From assembly GCF_030499575.1 (NCBI RefSeq), contig NZ_JASTLC010000001.1, forward strand, positions 1,860,001 through 1,924,000: a DNA stretch of 64,000 bases, read 5' to 3'. A model generated the notes under the pieces. That model saw nothing but the letters and a program-made list of their open reading frames with translations. It was not told where the DNA came from and ran no database searches. The DNA comes from Streptomyces sp. DG2A-72 (GTDB lineage: Bacteria; Actinomycetota; Actinomycetes; Streptomycetales; Streptomycetaceae). Positions 18,001 through 25,400 of the stretch are shown piece by piece; positions within the stretch are counted from its first letter, which is position 1; every line of letters begins with the position of its first letter. Made by a program: the position numbers and the translations under genes.

Positions 18001-18171
18001 GATCCGGCGGCCGCCGTCGATGCGGACGTTCTCCGGGCCGATGCCGTGCGGGGCCTTGCCGAGGAAGGTGACGGTGAGCAGCAGCCCGTCGTCGCTGACC
18101 TCGACGGCGTCGACTCCGTTGAGCTGGGCGGCTCTGACCTTGGCCCGCCGGGGAGTTGTCGTGTGCGTCAT
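15073..18171 (-). CDS. first J-type baseplate protein (Afp11-like)
   Basis: A 1,032-residue putative baseplate assembly protein of the gpJ/gp6 superfamily. Recognisable blocks are VDYTARDYDTIRKLLLDRL and NPADLGMTLVELLAYTGDQISYQQDAVATEAYL near residues 140-210, the hallmark N-terminal part of these proteins. RIALRFGDGRHGARPTPGS lies near 760 and AEDYAALASALPGVQRAAAE near 850. Such proteins build the wedge ring around the spike. ATG 18171 overlaps the gp25 stop by 4 nt, and its own stop overlaps the next J-type start by 4 nt, so wedge proteins are made in coupled amounts. Long minus-strand upstream extension of this frame is a shadow of the preceding genes. Confidence 0.92.
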   Translation of the reverse strand: MTHTTTPRRAKVRAAQLNGVDAVEVSDDGLLLTVTFLGKAPHGIGPENVRIDGGRRITGITAVDVSVEREEDPELDDRLYVTLDRAGDTSRYRFALVETDPYGRPGTEPYRGFDQRYHSAAFSFRPDCPTPFDCKEDGDETPDFPDAPVVDYTARDYDTIRKLLLDRLALTTPDWVERNPADLGMTLVELLAYTGDQISYQQDAVATEAYLDTARRRVSVRRHVRLIDYAMHDGCTARAYVAVETAGDHTLAPGTYRFASVDVRTLDPHDRPEPGTVIGEADLGDLDERGSVEVFEPVVTADPLELRVAHNAIRLWTWGGEVCTLPKGATSATLRDEWQDPETCRDRQLDLKPGDLLILEEVKGPRTGTPGDQDPAHRQAVRLTSVTPAVDRIEDQPVLEVTWATEDALRFSLCLTTRGGRDCLPVEDVSLARGNVVLVDHGRSLTGLPETVTVPQEPAVVAPCDPPAFGCHDREEGNAPARLINSLTDKTEEGQALTPDDVRELFEVVGEATTVRAGLGLERAGQRHERVVPGTAYAQAAALRTLLAQSVYPGIRPRFRPVLGRTPVTQAVPFPDPRTVSAGQAERIAAIPGRIRQRLVELWRSARDRDGLGDAEIAELAVVYGLKILERLELRLHPVRALRELLYRSDQLLDAKLQRVEVLAARARAGTVLDGHIAWEIAHSWGPSYAAGLHPDEPVLRGSATAGLAQDPRRALPAVRALEGDDTVWEPRRDLLDSGSRDRHFVGELEDDGRIALRFGDGRHGARPTPGSRLALHYRLGGGTAGNVGAEAVNHLVVQDDCEPPPAAVVRNPLPATGGTEPEPVEQARQLAPLDLRRTRLRAVTAEDYAALASALPGVQRAAAEIRWTGSLQEAHIAIDAYGTGAPLATLLASVEQALEPYRRIGHDLVVGPARLVPLDIVLTVCAKPGHQHGQILAELYRVLGSGRNGFFHPDALSFGEPVRLSRLVAVAAAVAGVESVRVTRLRRLFEQDRGEREDGVLRLGPLEIATCDNDPDRPENGLLAISLGGAR

Positions 18172-18554
18172 GCGGTGGCCCTCCCTTCGAAGACGTCGTC
18201 GCGGCGGGTCCCGTCGGAGCGCAGGGCGTACGACAGGTTCACGCGGACGACGTGGTCCTCGCTGACCACGTCGAGGGCCTCCACGTCGATGAGGTCGCCC
18301 AGCCAGCGCTGGAGGGATGCCTGGACGGAGAGTTCGAGGGTGCTGATCAGCTCGGGGCTGGCCGGCGCGAACACCAGATCCAGCAGCCCGCACCCGAAGT
18401 CGGGGCGCATCACGCGCTCCCCGGGGCTGGTGAACAGCAACTGCTCGATCAGGTCGTGGACATGGTCCCCGTGCCGGGCATGCGCGGTGCGGCCCCGACG
18501 GTCGGGGCGGAAGGGGAAGGCAATGTCGCTGCGGGGGTGGGTGCGTGGGCTCAT
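18168..18554 (-). CDS. gp25-like baseplate wedge protein (Afp9-like)
   Basis: A 128-residue protein of the gp25/GPW family, which contacts the first sheath ring and nucleates sheath assembly. Diagnostic features are IAFPFRPDRRGRTA near the start, LIEQLLFTSPGERVMRPDFGCGLLDLVFAP in the middle and WLGDLIDVEALDV later. Length is normal for the family. It is coupled on both sides: ATG 18554 overlaps the PAAR stop (ATGA), and its stop overlaps the J-type start (ATGA). Confidence 0.93.
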   Translation of the reverse strand: MSPRTHPRSDIAFPFRPDRRGRTAHARHGDHVHDLIEQLLFTSPGERVMRPDFGCGLLDLVFAPASPELISTLELSVQASLQRWLGDLIDVEALDVVSEDHVVRVNLSYALRSDGTRRDDVFEGRATA

Positions 18555-18895
18555 CGGACGGACACCTTCCGCTGGGAGCCGGTGACGACGGGCGGCCCCT
18601 GTGGCACCAGGGCCGCGCTGAAGCACTGGCCCGCGGAGCTGTCGAGCAGTGCCGGGGCGCCCGCGAGGGTGACACCGCTCGCGGAGGCCGTGAACCGTAC
18701 GGACACGCACGGATGCGGTAGGCCGTTCACGGTGTGGGTGCAGCCGACGACGGTGTAGGTGTCGGCTGTGGTGGCTACCGCCCGGCCGCCGATCAGCACC
18801 GCCGCAGACGGCGCATGTGCCGCTGTGGCACGTCCCCCGTGCGGGCAACTGATCACGGCGTCGGCGCCGAGCAGGTTCCCGGAAGTCCCGGACAC
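18551..18895 (-). CDS. PAAR-like spike-tip protein (Afp10-like)
   Basis: A 114-residue protein rich in Gly, Ala, Val and Thr with short predicted strands. PAAR-type hallmarks are CPHGGRATA near residue 17, VLIGGRAVAT, and a second metal-ligand region TVVGCTHTVNGLPHPC. PAAR proteins cap the gpV spike and can carry metal at the apex. The GTG start at 18895 has GAGG just upstream and is 19 nt after the spike gene; the stop overlaps the gp25 start. Expected to sit at the end of the particle and pierce the target membrane. Confidence 0.85.
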   Translation of the reverse strand: MSGTSGNLLGADAVISCPHGGRATAAHAPSAAVLIGGRAVATTADTYTVVGCTHTVNGLPHPCVSVRFTASASGVTLAGAPALLDSSAGQCFSAALVPQGPPVVTGSQRKVSVR

Positions 18896-18914
18896 GATCC
18901 TCGTTCCCCCGTTC

Positions 18915-19447
18915 CTAACGCTTCGAATCCACGGTCAACTGGCCCTCGTTGACGGTGACCCTGCCGTCCTTGAGGGTGATGCGGGCCGGACCCGAGGCGA
19001 TGACGATCGCCTCCTCGGTGATCCGGATGTACGCGCCCCCCTTGGCCTGCAGCAGAATCCCCTCGTCGGGTCCCGTCACGTCGTTCATCACGATCTTGTG
19101 CGCGAGTTGGGTCTGCACGACGACCGGCTTCAGGGCCGACGGCCGCGCCAACTCCCGTTGCGCGTCGGGGGAAGCTCGGTGCGCTCGCCCCACCAGCAGC
19201 CCGTCCAGATCGGGAAGCTGGGGTCGCCCTGCTCGAACTCGACCCACACGCCGGCGTCCTTCGGCGGCACCACGAACTGCCCCGCTTGCTCGCCGGTGAA
19301 CGGCAGGCAGGGCAGCGCCCAGGTGGAGGGCTCGTCGCCGAGCACATCGGGGACCTGGACGGTGATCCGTCCGATGCCCAGGGGATCGTTGTTGTCGATC
19401 ACCCGGCCCCGGAACTTGCCCATGTACCGGTTGTTCGCTGCCGCCAT
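18915..19447 (-). CDS. gpV-like baseplate spike protein, frameshifted in this sequence
   Basis: The N-terminal frame (ATG 19447) encodes an OB-fold gpV/VgrG-type domain: GKFRGRVIDNNDPLGIGRITVQVPDV, then QFVVPPKDAGVWVEFEQGDPSFPIWTGCWWG. It stops at 19,130. The C-terminal beta-spike (KIVMNDVTGPDEGILLQAKGGAY, then ITLKDGRVTVNEG) continues in another frame to 18,915. Joining the frames by re-reading one base at the run of five C residues near 19,175-19,181 (minus-strand CTTCCCCCGACG) gives one ~177-residue protein of the expected length and order. Either a C is missing from the homopolymer (assembly or true mutation) or ribosomes slip -1 there. If real and not recoded, the particle would lack its spike. 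It follows the gpD-like hub gene by 46 nt. Confidence 0.8.
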
Positions 19448-19493
19448 GCTGGACTGCTCCTGTTTCTAGGATTCTTCGGGGTGTGCGCCACCG

Positions 19494-20636
19494 TCACGGC
19501 CGTACTGTGTCGCCGCGCGCGACGAGGCCTTCCCTGGAGAGCGTGAAGTTCTGGGTGAACGAGCCCGGGCGGAGCGTGTGCGTCACGGACTTGACGTAGT
19601 AGTCGCCGTCGTACATCGCCCCGGAGCCACGGACCCCGACAAGGCTGCGCGGGTGCAGCAGATAGCCGTGCCGGGTGACGTCCAGGGAGCCGGAGCCGGT
19701 GATGACGTCGGCGGAGGTGGCGGCCCGGGCCAGGAGTTCGGCCTGTGCCTGCTGGATCTGCTGCTTGGCTGTGCCGGTCAGGGTCCTGCGCTTCAGCGCG
19801 GGGGTGGGCCGACGGCCGAGCGGCGGCCGCAGCGGGCTGATCGAGGGCTGGCCGAGCAGCGTCGTCTGCCGGTTCGCCGGATCCTGCCAGCGCGCCTGGG
19901 GCTCCTCGCGGGCGGTCCCGTCGTACGCGAACGTCAGCTGATCGACGGTCGAATTGGGGCCCATGTTGACGTTGAGGGCGTGCTGCCGGGTGCCGAGCCG
20001 TACCTCGGGTCCCCAGTAGGCGGAGGACTGTCCGGGCGTGGGCCCCGGCTCCAGATAGAAGGCGTACCCGTTCCCCTGTGCCAGCTCGTTCACGTACTGC
20101 AGATCGGTGCTGCTCTGGTAGTGGACCCGCAGTTGCTCGTGCGGGGGTTGCAGGATCTGCTCGTCCTTGACGTCGGGCTGGATGCCGTAGTCGCGGTAGC
20201 GGCCGAGGATGGCGTGGACGCGGCGGGAAGGGGCGAGATTGGGGTAACGGTCGGTCCGCTCCTCCAGGTCCATGAGCAGGGTCAGGTCCTCACCGGTGAC
20301 GGTGAGGGTGGTCTGCCCCGGCTGGTTGCTGGCCCCGACTTCCTGCCGCACGATGACCCCGTCGAAGAGCACCTGAGGAGTCCCACGCACACTGACGGAG
20401 ACGATCACCCGAGTCTTGGGATCGAAGAATCCCTCGGGCAGCAGGTTCCTTTGAATGAGCCCGCGTTTGCTGAGATCGAAGGCCATCTGGAACCCGCTGC
20501 GCTCCCCCGCCGTGACGGTGATCTGCGCGGAGAGCAGGGCCTCCATGACCTCGGCGGGCACGGGCCGGGTGAGCTTGGGGCCCATGTGCAGGGTCATGTG
20601 GACGGGCCCGGCCCCGACGGGCACTTCCTCAGGCAC
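19494..20636 (-). CDS. gpD-like hub protein (phage late control D / VgrG N-terminal type)
   Basis: A 380-residue hub protein that should form the trimeric tube-like base between inner tube and spike; with gpV it equals the two halves of Afp8/VgrG. Typical segments are LTVTGEDLTLLMDLEER near 120, ILGRYRDYGI near 150, VHYQSSTDLQYVNELAQGNGYAFYLEPG near 190 and MYDGDYYVKSVTHTLRPGSFTQNFTLSREG near the end. I prefer the GTG at 20636 because AGGGAGG lies 6 nt before it and its overlap with the LysM gene is only 8 nt; an in-frame ATG at 20660 would add eight residues without a good site. Confidence 0.88.
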   Translation of the reverse strand: MPEEVPVGAGPVHMTLHMGPKLTRPVPAEVMEALLSAQITVTAGERSGFQMAFDLSKRGLIQRNLLPEGFFDPKTRVIVSVSVRGTPQVLFDGVIVRQEVGASNQPGQTTLTVTGEDLTLLMDLEERTDRYPNLAPSRRVHAILGRYRDYGIQPDVKDEQILQPPHEQLRVHYQSSTDLQYVNELAQGNGYAFYLEPGPTPGQSSAYWGPEVRLGTRQHALNVNMGPNSTVDQLTFAYDGTAREEPQARWQDPANRQTTLLGQPSISPLRPPLGRRPTPALKRRTLTGTAKQQIQQAQAELLARAATSADVITGSGSLDVTRHGYLLHPRSLVGVRGSGAMYDGDYYVKSVTHTLRPGSFTQNFTLSREGLVARGDTVRP

Positions 20637-21003
20637 GCCGGCCTCCCTGCGGGAAGCCACCGGGCAGCGGTACGTCCACGACCCGGCCGGCCTCGTCGGT
20701 CAACTCGCGTGGATCGAGCGCCGGATTGGCGTCCGCGATCTGCCACCACTGCCCCGGGTCACCGAAGTACCGCTGCCCGAGCAGATCCGGCCGCTCACCC
20801 GCGCGGACCGTGTGCTCCTCGGTCTCCTGCGCATCGAGCGGGGGCAGCAGCCGGCGCTTGGTGTACCGCACTTCGGTGCCGTCCTCGGTGACGTGCACGC
20901 CGATCTCGGCGTCGTGATACCGGCTGGAGCGGGGGTAGGGGTGGGCCCCGGGTATCGCGTCCAGAGCGCTCTCGTACGGCTGGATGCCGTCGCTACCGGC
21001 CAT
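20629..21003 (-). CDS. LysM-like baseplate protein (Afp7 C-terminal part / gpX-like)
   Basis: A 124-residue protein with a C-terminal LysM-like fold: EEHTVRAGERPDLLGQRYFGDPGQWWQIADANPALDP (about 62-98). In phage and T6SS baseplates such modules link wedge to hub; in AFP and PVC the LysM is fused to the tube-adaptor protein, here a separate gene 7 nt upstream. The N-terminal half (SSRYHDAEIGVHVTEDG) has no recognised fold. ATG 21003; the stop overlaps the hub gene start by 8 nt. Confidence 0.82.
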   Translation of the reverse strand: MAGSDGIQPYESALDAIPGAHPYPRSSRYHDAEIGVHVTEDGTEVRYTKRRLLPPLDAQETEEHTVRAGERPDLLGQRYFGDPGQWWQIADANPALDPRELTDEAGRVVDVPLPGGFPQGGRRA

Positions 21004-21010
21004 GTCGGTG

Positions 21011-21697
21011 TCAGCCCCTTCCCAAGGTGACGGCGCCGCGCCCGCTCAGCCCGAGCGCACCGAGGCTGCCGCCACGGGCGGAGGCGGCGAGCCGCTCCTT
21101 CTGCGCGAGATGCGCCATGTACAGATCGGCACCGCGGTGCCCGGCCGGCAGGTCGCTGACGCTCAGCACCTTCAGCCCGATACTCAGGCTCGCCCTGATC
21201 GGATTGAGATTGACGTCGAAGGCGGACTCATTGATCGACAGCTCGGTCAGCCGGACCGGGAGCACGCGCTTGCTCCCCCACGTGAACAGGGTCAACGGCA
21301 TCTCGATCGGCGTGATCTCGATGGTTCCCTTCTGCGTCTGCTTGGCCGCTTCGCGCAGTTGGGCGGTGGTGGGGTGCACGAGCATCTCGAGCGTGGCGAG
21401 CTGGGGGTGTATGCCGTCGGGCGCGGCGATCTCGAGTTGATCGGTGGCGTCGATCTCGGCGGTGAACTTCCAGGTCTCTTCGGCGGGGCCCTTCAGGCGG
21501 AGCGCCTCATTCCGGTCACCACTGCCGGTCCCGCCGCCTTCGCCGCCCTGGCCCCCGGCGGCCTGCGGCGCGAGCGAGCGCTCCAGGGTGTCGGGGTTGA
21601 ACTGCAGGACGATGATGCGCTGGGGGGAGCCGGTGTCGGGGTCTACTACGACCAGGCCGGAGCGGATGGGTTTGGGGATGTCTGCGTAGCGCGTCAC
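21011..21697 (-). CDS. Afp7/Pvc7-like tube-baseplate adaptor (CIS_tube family)
   Basis: A 228-residue protein with the family features VLQFNPDTLERSL near residue 30, FTAEIDATDQLE near 80, LEMLVHPTTAQL near 105, LFTWGSKRVLPVRLTELSINESAFDVNLNPIRASLSIGLKVL near 135-175, and a short C-terminal helix. These proteins adapt the inner tube to the hub. A Gly-rich insertion (GGQGGEGGGTGSG) is presumably a loop. The start is GTG 21697, overlapping the stop of the candidate immunity gene by 4 nt (GTGA). The structural operon is thus coupled to the cargo/immunity block through this junction. Confidence 0.85.
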   Translation of the reverse strand: MTRYADIPKPIRSGLVVVDPDTGSPQRIIVLQFNPDTLERSLAPQAAGGQGGEGGGTGSGDRNEALRLKGPAEETWKFTAEIDATDQLEIAAPDGIHPQLATLEMLVHPTTAQLREAAKQTQKGTIEITPIEMPLTLFTWGSKRVLPVRLTELSINESAFDVNLNPIRASLSIGLKVLSVSDLPAGHRGADLYMAHLAQKERLAASARGGSLGALGLSGRGAVTLGRG

Positions 21698-22476
21698 TCG
21701 TCCTCCGAGGAGTCGTCGCTTTCGGCCAGGATGTCTCTCACGTCAGAGGCCGGATAAGGGGCGTCCTCTGGCCACGTGGCGGCCTTTGCCTCGATGAGAC
21801 TTCGATGGGACACCAGATCGTGCTTGGCGAGTGCGCGTGCCGCAGTTGCCTGCAGTTCGAGATCGTTCAGTTCCAGGGCCCGTCGGAAATCGGCGAGAGC
21901 CTGCGGGGACGAGCTCTTGGAGAGTGCCTGCAATGCTTCGAGACGGTCATCGACGTCCCTGCCGTCGTCGAAAACCACTCGGGTCAGTGCGGTCACCAGC
22001 CGCTCGTCCACGCCGGCCGACAGCTGGAGGATTCTTCCTGCCGACCTGAACGCCGCCGATTCGGCGTCGTAGTTCGGCGGCGCGTCAAGTACACGGGCGA
22101 TCGACTCGCTGTCTTCCACCTCTGCCCTGTTGATCATGATGAGGAGTGCGCTCGCGGAATCCCTGCCCTTCATCGAAGCGCCCGTTTCCGAAGCGGCAGA
22201 AGGCGCATCCCGAAGGATCTGTCGCGCGCGCTGCAAAACCTCCTGGTCGAAGTCCCTGAGCACATTTCCGAAGCCGTGCCGCTCCATGGAAATCGCATAG
22301 TGGTAGTGGTCGAGAGCGATCCCCACGGCTGCCGTGACTCCGCTCCGCAGGAGGTCGACGAAGGCGCGCAGGGCCGCATCCTCGTCGGATGGGCTCGCGA
22401 GCTCGGACCGTGCGGCGTCGAGAGCGGGGTCGCCGAGCTTCACACCCTGCCAGTGGTACGTTCCGAACCGGCTCAT
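21694..22476 (-). CDS. helical-repeat protein, candidate immunity protein for the upstream DUF4157 effector
   Basis: I do not recognise a named family. The 260-residue protein is almost entirely predicted alpha-helix, with HEAT-like pairs in the second half (RLEALQALSKSSSPQALADFRRALELNDLELQATAARALAKHD) and a very acidic C-terminus (DILAESDDSSEDE). No signal peptide, membrane segment or catalytic motif is seen. A strong AAAGGAGG site precedes ATG 22476, 22 nt after the effector stop, so it would be well translated. GC is lower than in the flanking structural genes (one 60-base line counted by hand gives 37 G+C). An acidic helical protein directly downstream of a variable basic toxin tip, inside an otherwise structural operon, is typical of immunity genes of polymorphic toxins. 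That role is inferred. Confidence 0.6.
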   Translation of the reverse strand: MSRFGTYHWQGVKLGDPALDAARSELASPSDEDAALRAFVDLLRSGVTAAVGIALDHYHYAISMERHGFGNVLRDFDQEVLQRARQILRDAPSAASETGASMKGRDSASALLIMINRAEVEDSESIARVLDAPPNYDAESAAFRSAGRILQLSAGVDERLVTALTRVVFDDGRDVDDRLEALQALSKSSSPQALADFRRALELNDLELQATAARALAKHDLVSHRSLIEAKAATWPEDAPYPASDVRDILAESDDSSEDE

Positions 22477-22498
22477 CTCTGTCCTCCTTTCAGGCCTG

Positions 22499-25400
22499 CT
22501 AGAGCATCTTGATGGCGCTCTGTGGAATGACTCCTCTGATCAGCACTTCCTGCGTTCGAATGACATCCCGCAAGGCCTGTTGCAGGACGGCGGTGCCCGG
22601 TGAGTCCAGTTTCCATTCGCGCTGTCCAACAGTGGTCGTGAGGTCGAAGATGTTTTTCTGGTTGATATGAGAGAGATCTATCTCAGCCATACCGTAGAAT
22701 TTCTGCCCCTTGGCCGTGCTCCAGGGCCGGCCCTGCGGGTCCAGGATGGTTTGGCTCTCCAGCTTGGTCGTCGAGATGAACTGGGATGCTTCCGTGCCGG
22801 TCACATGCTCCCAGGCCTCGTTGTCCGCCCGCTGTTTGTCCGGCCTCATCCTCAGTCTGTCGTCCCGATAGCCTCGCGGGATCATCCCCTGGCCTCGCTT
22901 GTGAGTCACCTTGTCCTCTGCCGCTATGTTCCTGGTGACATAGCGGGGAACGTATTGGTTCTTCGCGTCGCGGACGAGTTGCTTGTCGTTGACATCCTTG
23001 TAGATCGGCTGCGCCTTGCCCATCTTGACCATCTGATACATGTTGGGCTCGCGGAACATACCCACGGGCTTTATAGCGGCGCCCGGATGGTGTAGCGAAA
23101 GCAACCAGTACGAGGGCATCTCTTTCCACTCCAGCTGCCCGCGGTTGATTCCCTTCGTGTGGTCCGCGACCTCACCACACAGATTCCTCACGTCGTCGAT
23201 GGAGGCGTTGTCGTCCAGACTGCGGAGTCGTGCCCGCACGGCCGCGCGGAAGGCCGCGACGTTCGGATCGTCCTCCTTCTTCTCCTTGTCCTTCTTGTTG
23301 GATTTCCGATGCCGGTCCTCCACGTCGAAGGCGTCGAAGTAGGCGGTCTCTTCCTCCCACTCCCCCGGCAGGACCGGTGCGCTCGGATTCAGCGTGGCAA
23401 GGATGCGGAAGTTGGGCTGCCCCACCGAGCGGAGTTCGGTCAGGCGATACCAGGTCTTCAACCCCTGGAGCAGGGCGTAGTACACGGGGCCCTGGATTCC
23501 TCGCTTGAGCAAGGGAGTGATCATACGCCGGATGCGGGCCACGATCTGACGGAGGCGCGCTTCCTTGGACTCTCGCGAATTCTTCCTGTTCTTGTGGTCC
23601 TTGCGGTTCTGCCGCCTTTGCTCCGTCTGCCTCCGCTTGTTCTCCCGCAGCCGGTCACGCTTGTTCTTGTACGCGTTGCGCAGCTTCGACGCGCTGTTCT
23701 TGAGCGCCTTGCCAACCTTGGACTTCTTCAGCTTTCGGCCAAGGGTCTTTGCCGCGTTGCCAGCCTTCTTCACGGCGGATTTCACGGCGCCCTTGGCCTT
23801 CGCCAAGGCCTTGGCCGCGGGGGACTTGGGCTTCCTGGGCTTGGTCGGCTTGGGGCCCTCGGTCTCCTTTTTCTTCCTGGGCACGGCGTCGGGAGTCTTG
23901 TCTTTGGCGGGGCCCTGATCTCGTTTCTGGGTGGGCGTCCTGTCCTTCGATGGCCCCGCCTCCCCCTCCTTCGGCTTCGCCCTCGTCGGATCCGGCTTCG
24001 CAGGCCCCTTCGGTGTCGCGTGGTCCTTCGGCTTCACCGGCGCCTTCGGCTCAGGTGACGGCTCGCCCCTCGGCTTGCGGGAGACGGGGGGCTCCGCCAT
24101 CTTCTGCCGCGCGTTCCGCATCGCGCCCCGCGCGTTGTTGACCGCGTCTCCCGCCGCCTGCTTGCCACCCTTACCGGTCCGCTTCAGGCCGTTCATGATC
24201 TTCTGCGACATGTCCTGGAGGCGTTTGCCGACGCCCTTGGTCGCGGAGGACAGGCGGATCATGAGGAAGTTGGCGATGAAGTCCAGAAGGGCGACCACGC
24301 CCGCCGCGACCGCCTCCGCGAACAGGCACGCCGCCGGGCCGGCCTTCACCGCCTTCAAATAGGCCCAGAACTTCGAGAACGCCGTCAGGATCGAGCTGAT
24401 GCTCTGCCAGGCGGCCATCAGGCCCTGAACGATCGTCAGGATGGCGCCCGCCGCAGGCACCAGCATCGAGACGACTTTCTCGATGACCAGCGAGGCGATC
24501 ATCATCGGGAGGGAGGCGACGATCGCGTCCCACGCCATCTTGCCGATCTGCTTGAGCGAGACGCAGCCCTTGACGAGGACGTTGATGACGGCCTTGCCGA
24601 GGCCGAGGATGCCCTCGACCTTGGTGTCGAACCAGCGCTTGACGGCGACCTTGATGGCGCCCCAGAGGTGGTCGGTGATGCCGGACTTCGCGGACGAGCC
24701 GGCCTTGGCGAGCCAGCCGCCCGGGTCCGGGGCGATGTCCGCGATCAACGCGGCGAACTTGCCGAGCGCCTCGATCGCCGCCTGCGCGAACTTGATCGCG
24801 CCCTCGATCACCGCCTGGTATGCCTTGATGACCAGCTTGACGCCCGCCTCAAGGGCGGTCAGTAGTGCGTTCAGGCCTGCGGCCAAGGCGTCCAGTAGGG
24901 CGTTGACCGCCTTCTTCAGGCCGTCCGCCAGCTGATTGACGGCCGAGATGGCCGCGTCCCGCATTCCCTCGATCGCCTTGCGGAACTTGTCCCGCAGTTC
25001 GGGGAAGGCGGCCAGCAGCACGTCACCGATCGCGATCAGGACGTCCGCCAGCGCGTTGATCGCGGAGATGGCCAGGTCGCGGACGAAGTCGATCGCCGCG
25101 TTGGCCCACTCCTTGAACTGGTCGATGATCCCGTTGACGGCGGCCCGCGCCGCCTCGAAGACCGCCGTGACCGCATCGAGCAGAGCACTGAAGAAGTCAC
25201 CGACCGCGTCGGCGAGCATGCCGAAGAAGCCGCCGGAGGGCTTCTCCTCCTCCTTCTTCTTCTCGGCCTCCTGCTCGGCGTTCTCCCGCTCGGTGTCGAT
25301 CTTCTCGTTGTCTTTGTCCTTGCGGTCGGCGACCTCCTTGTCCTTCTCGTCGCGGGCCTTGACGATCTCCTTGTTCTTCTTGCCGTGCTCCTCCTCGGAC

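Noticed and set aside
9084..18585. Several plus-strand open frames of 790-1,220 codons opposite the tail and baseplate genes
   Set aside because: Low-complexity Gly/Val/Arg/Asp compositions, no domains, and the minus-strand frames match known baseplate families throughout.
19130..19247. Two separate small genes in the spike region
   Set aside because: The two frames correspond to consecutive halves of one gpV-type protein; the second frame has no ribosome site at its apparent start.
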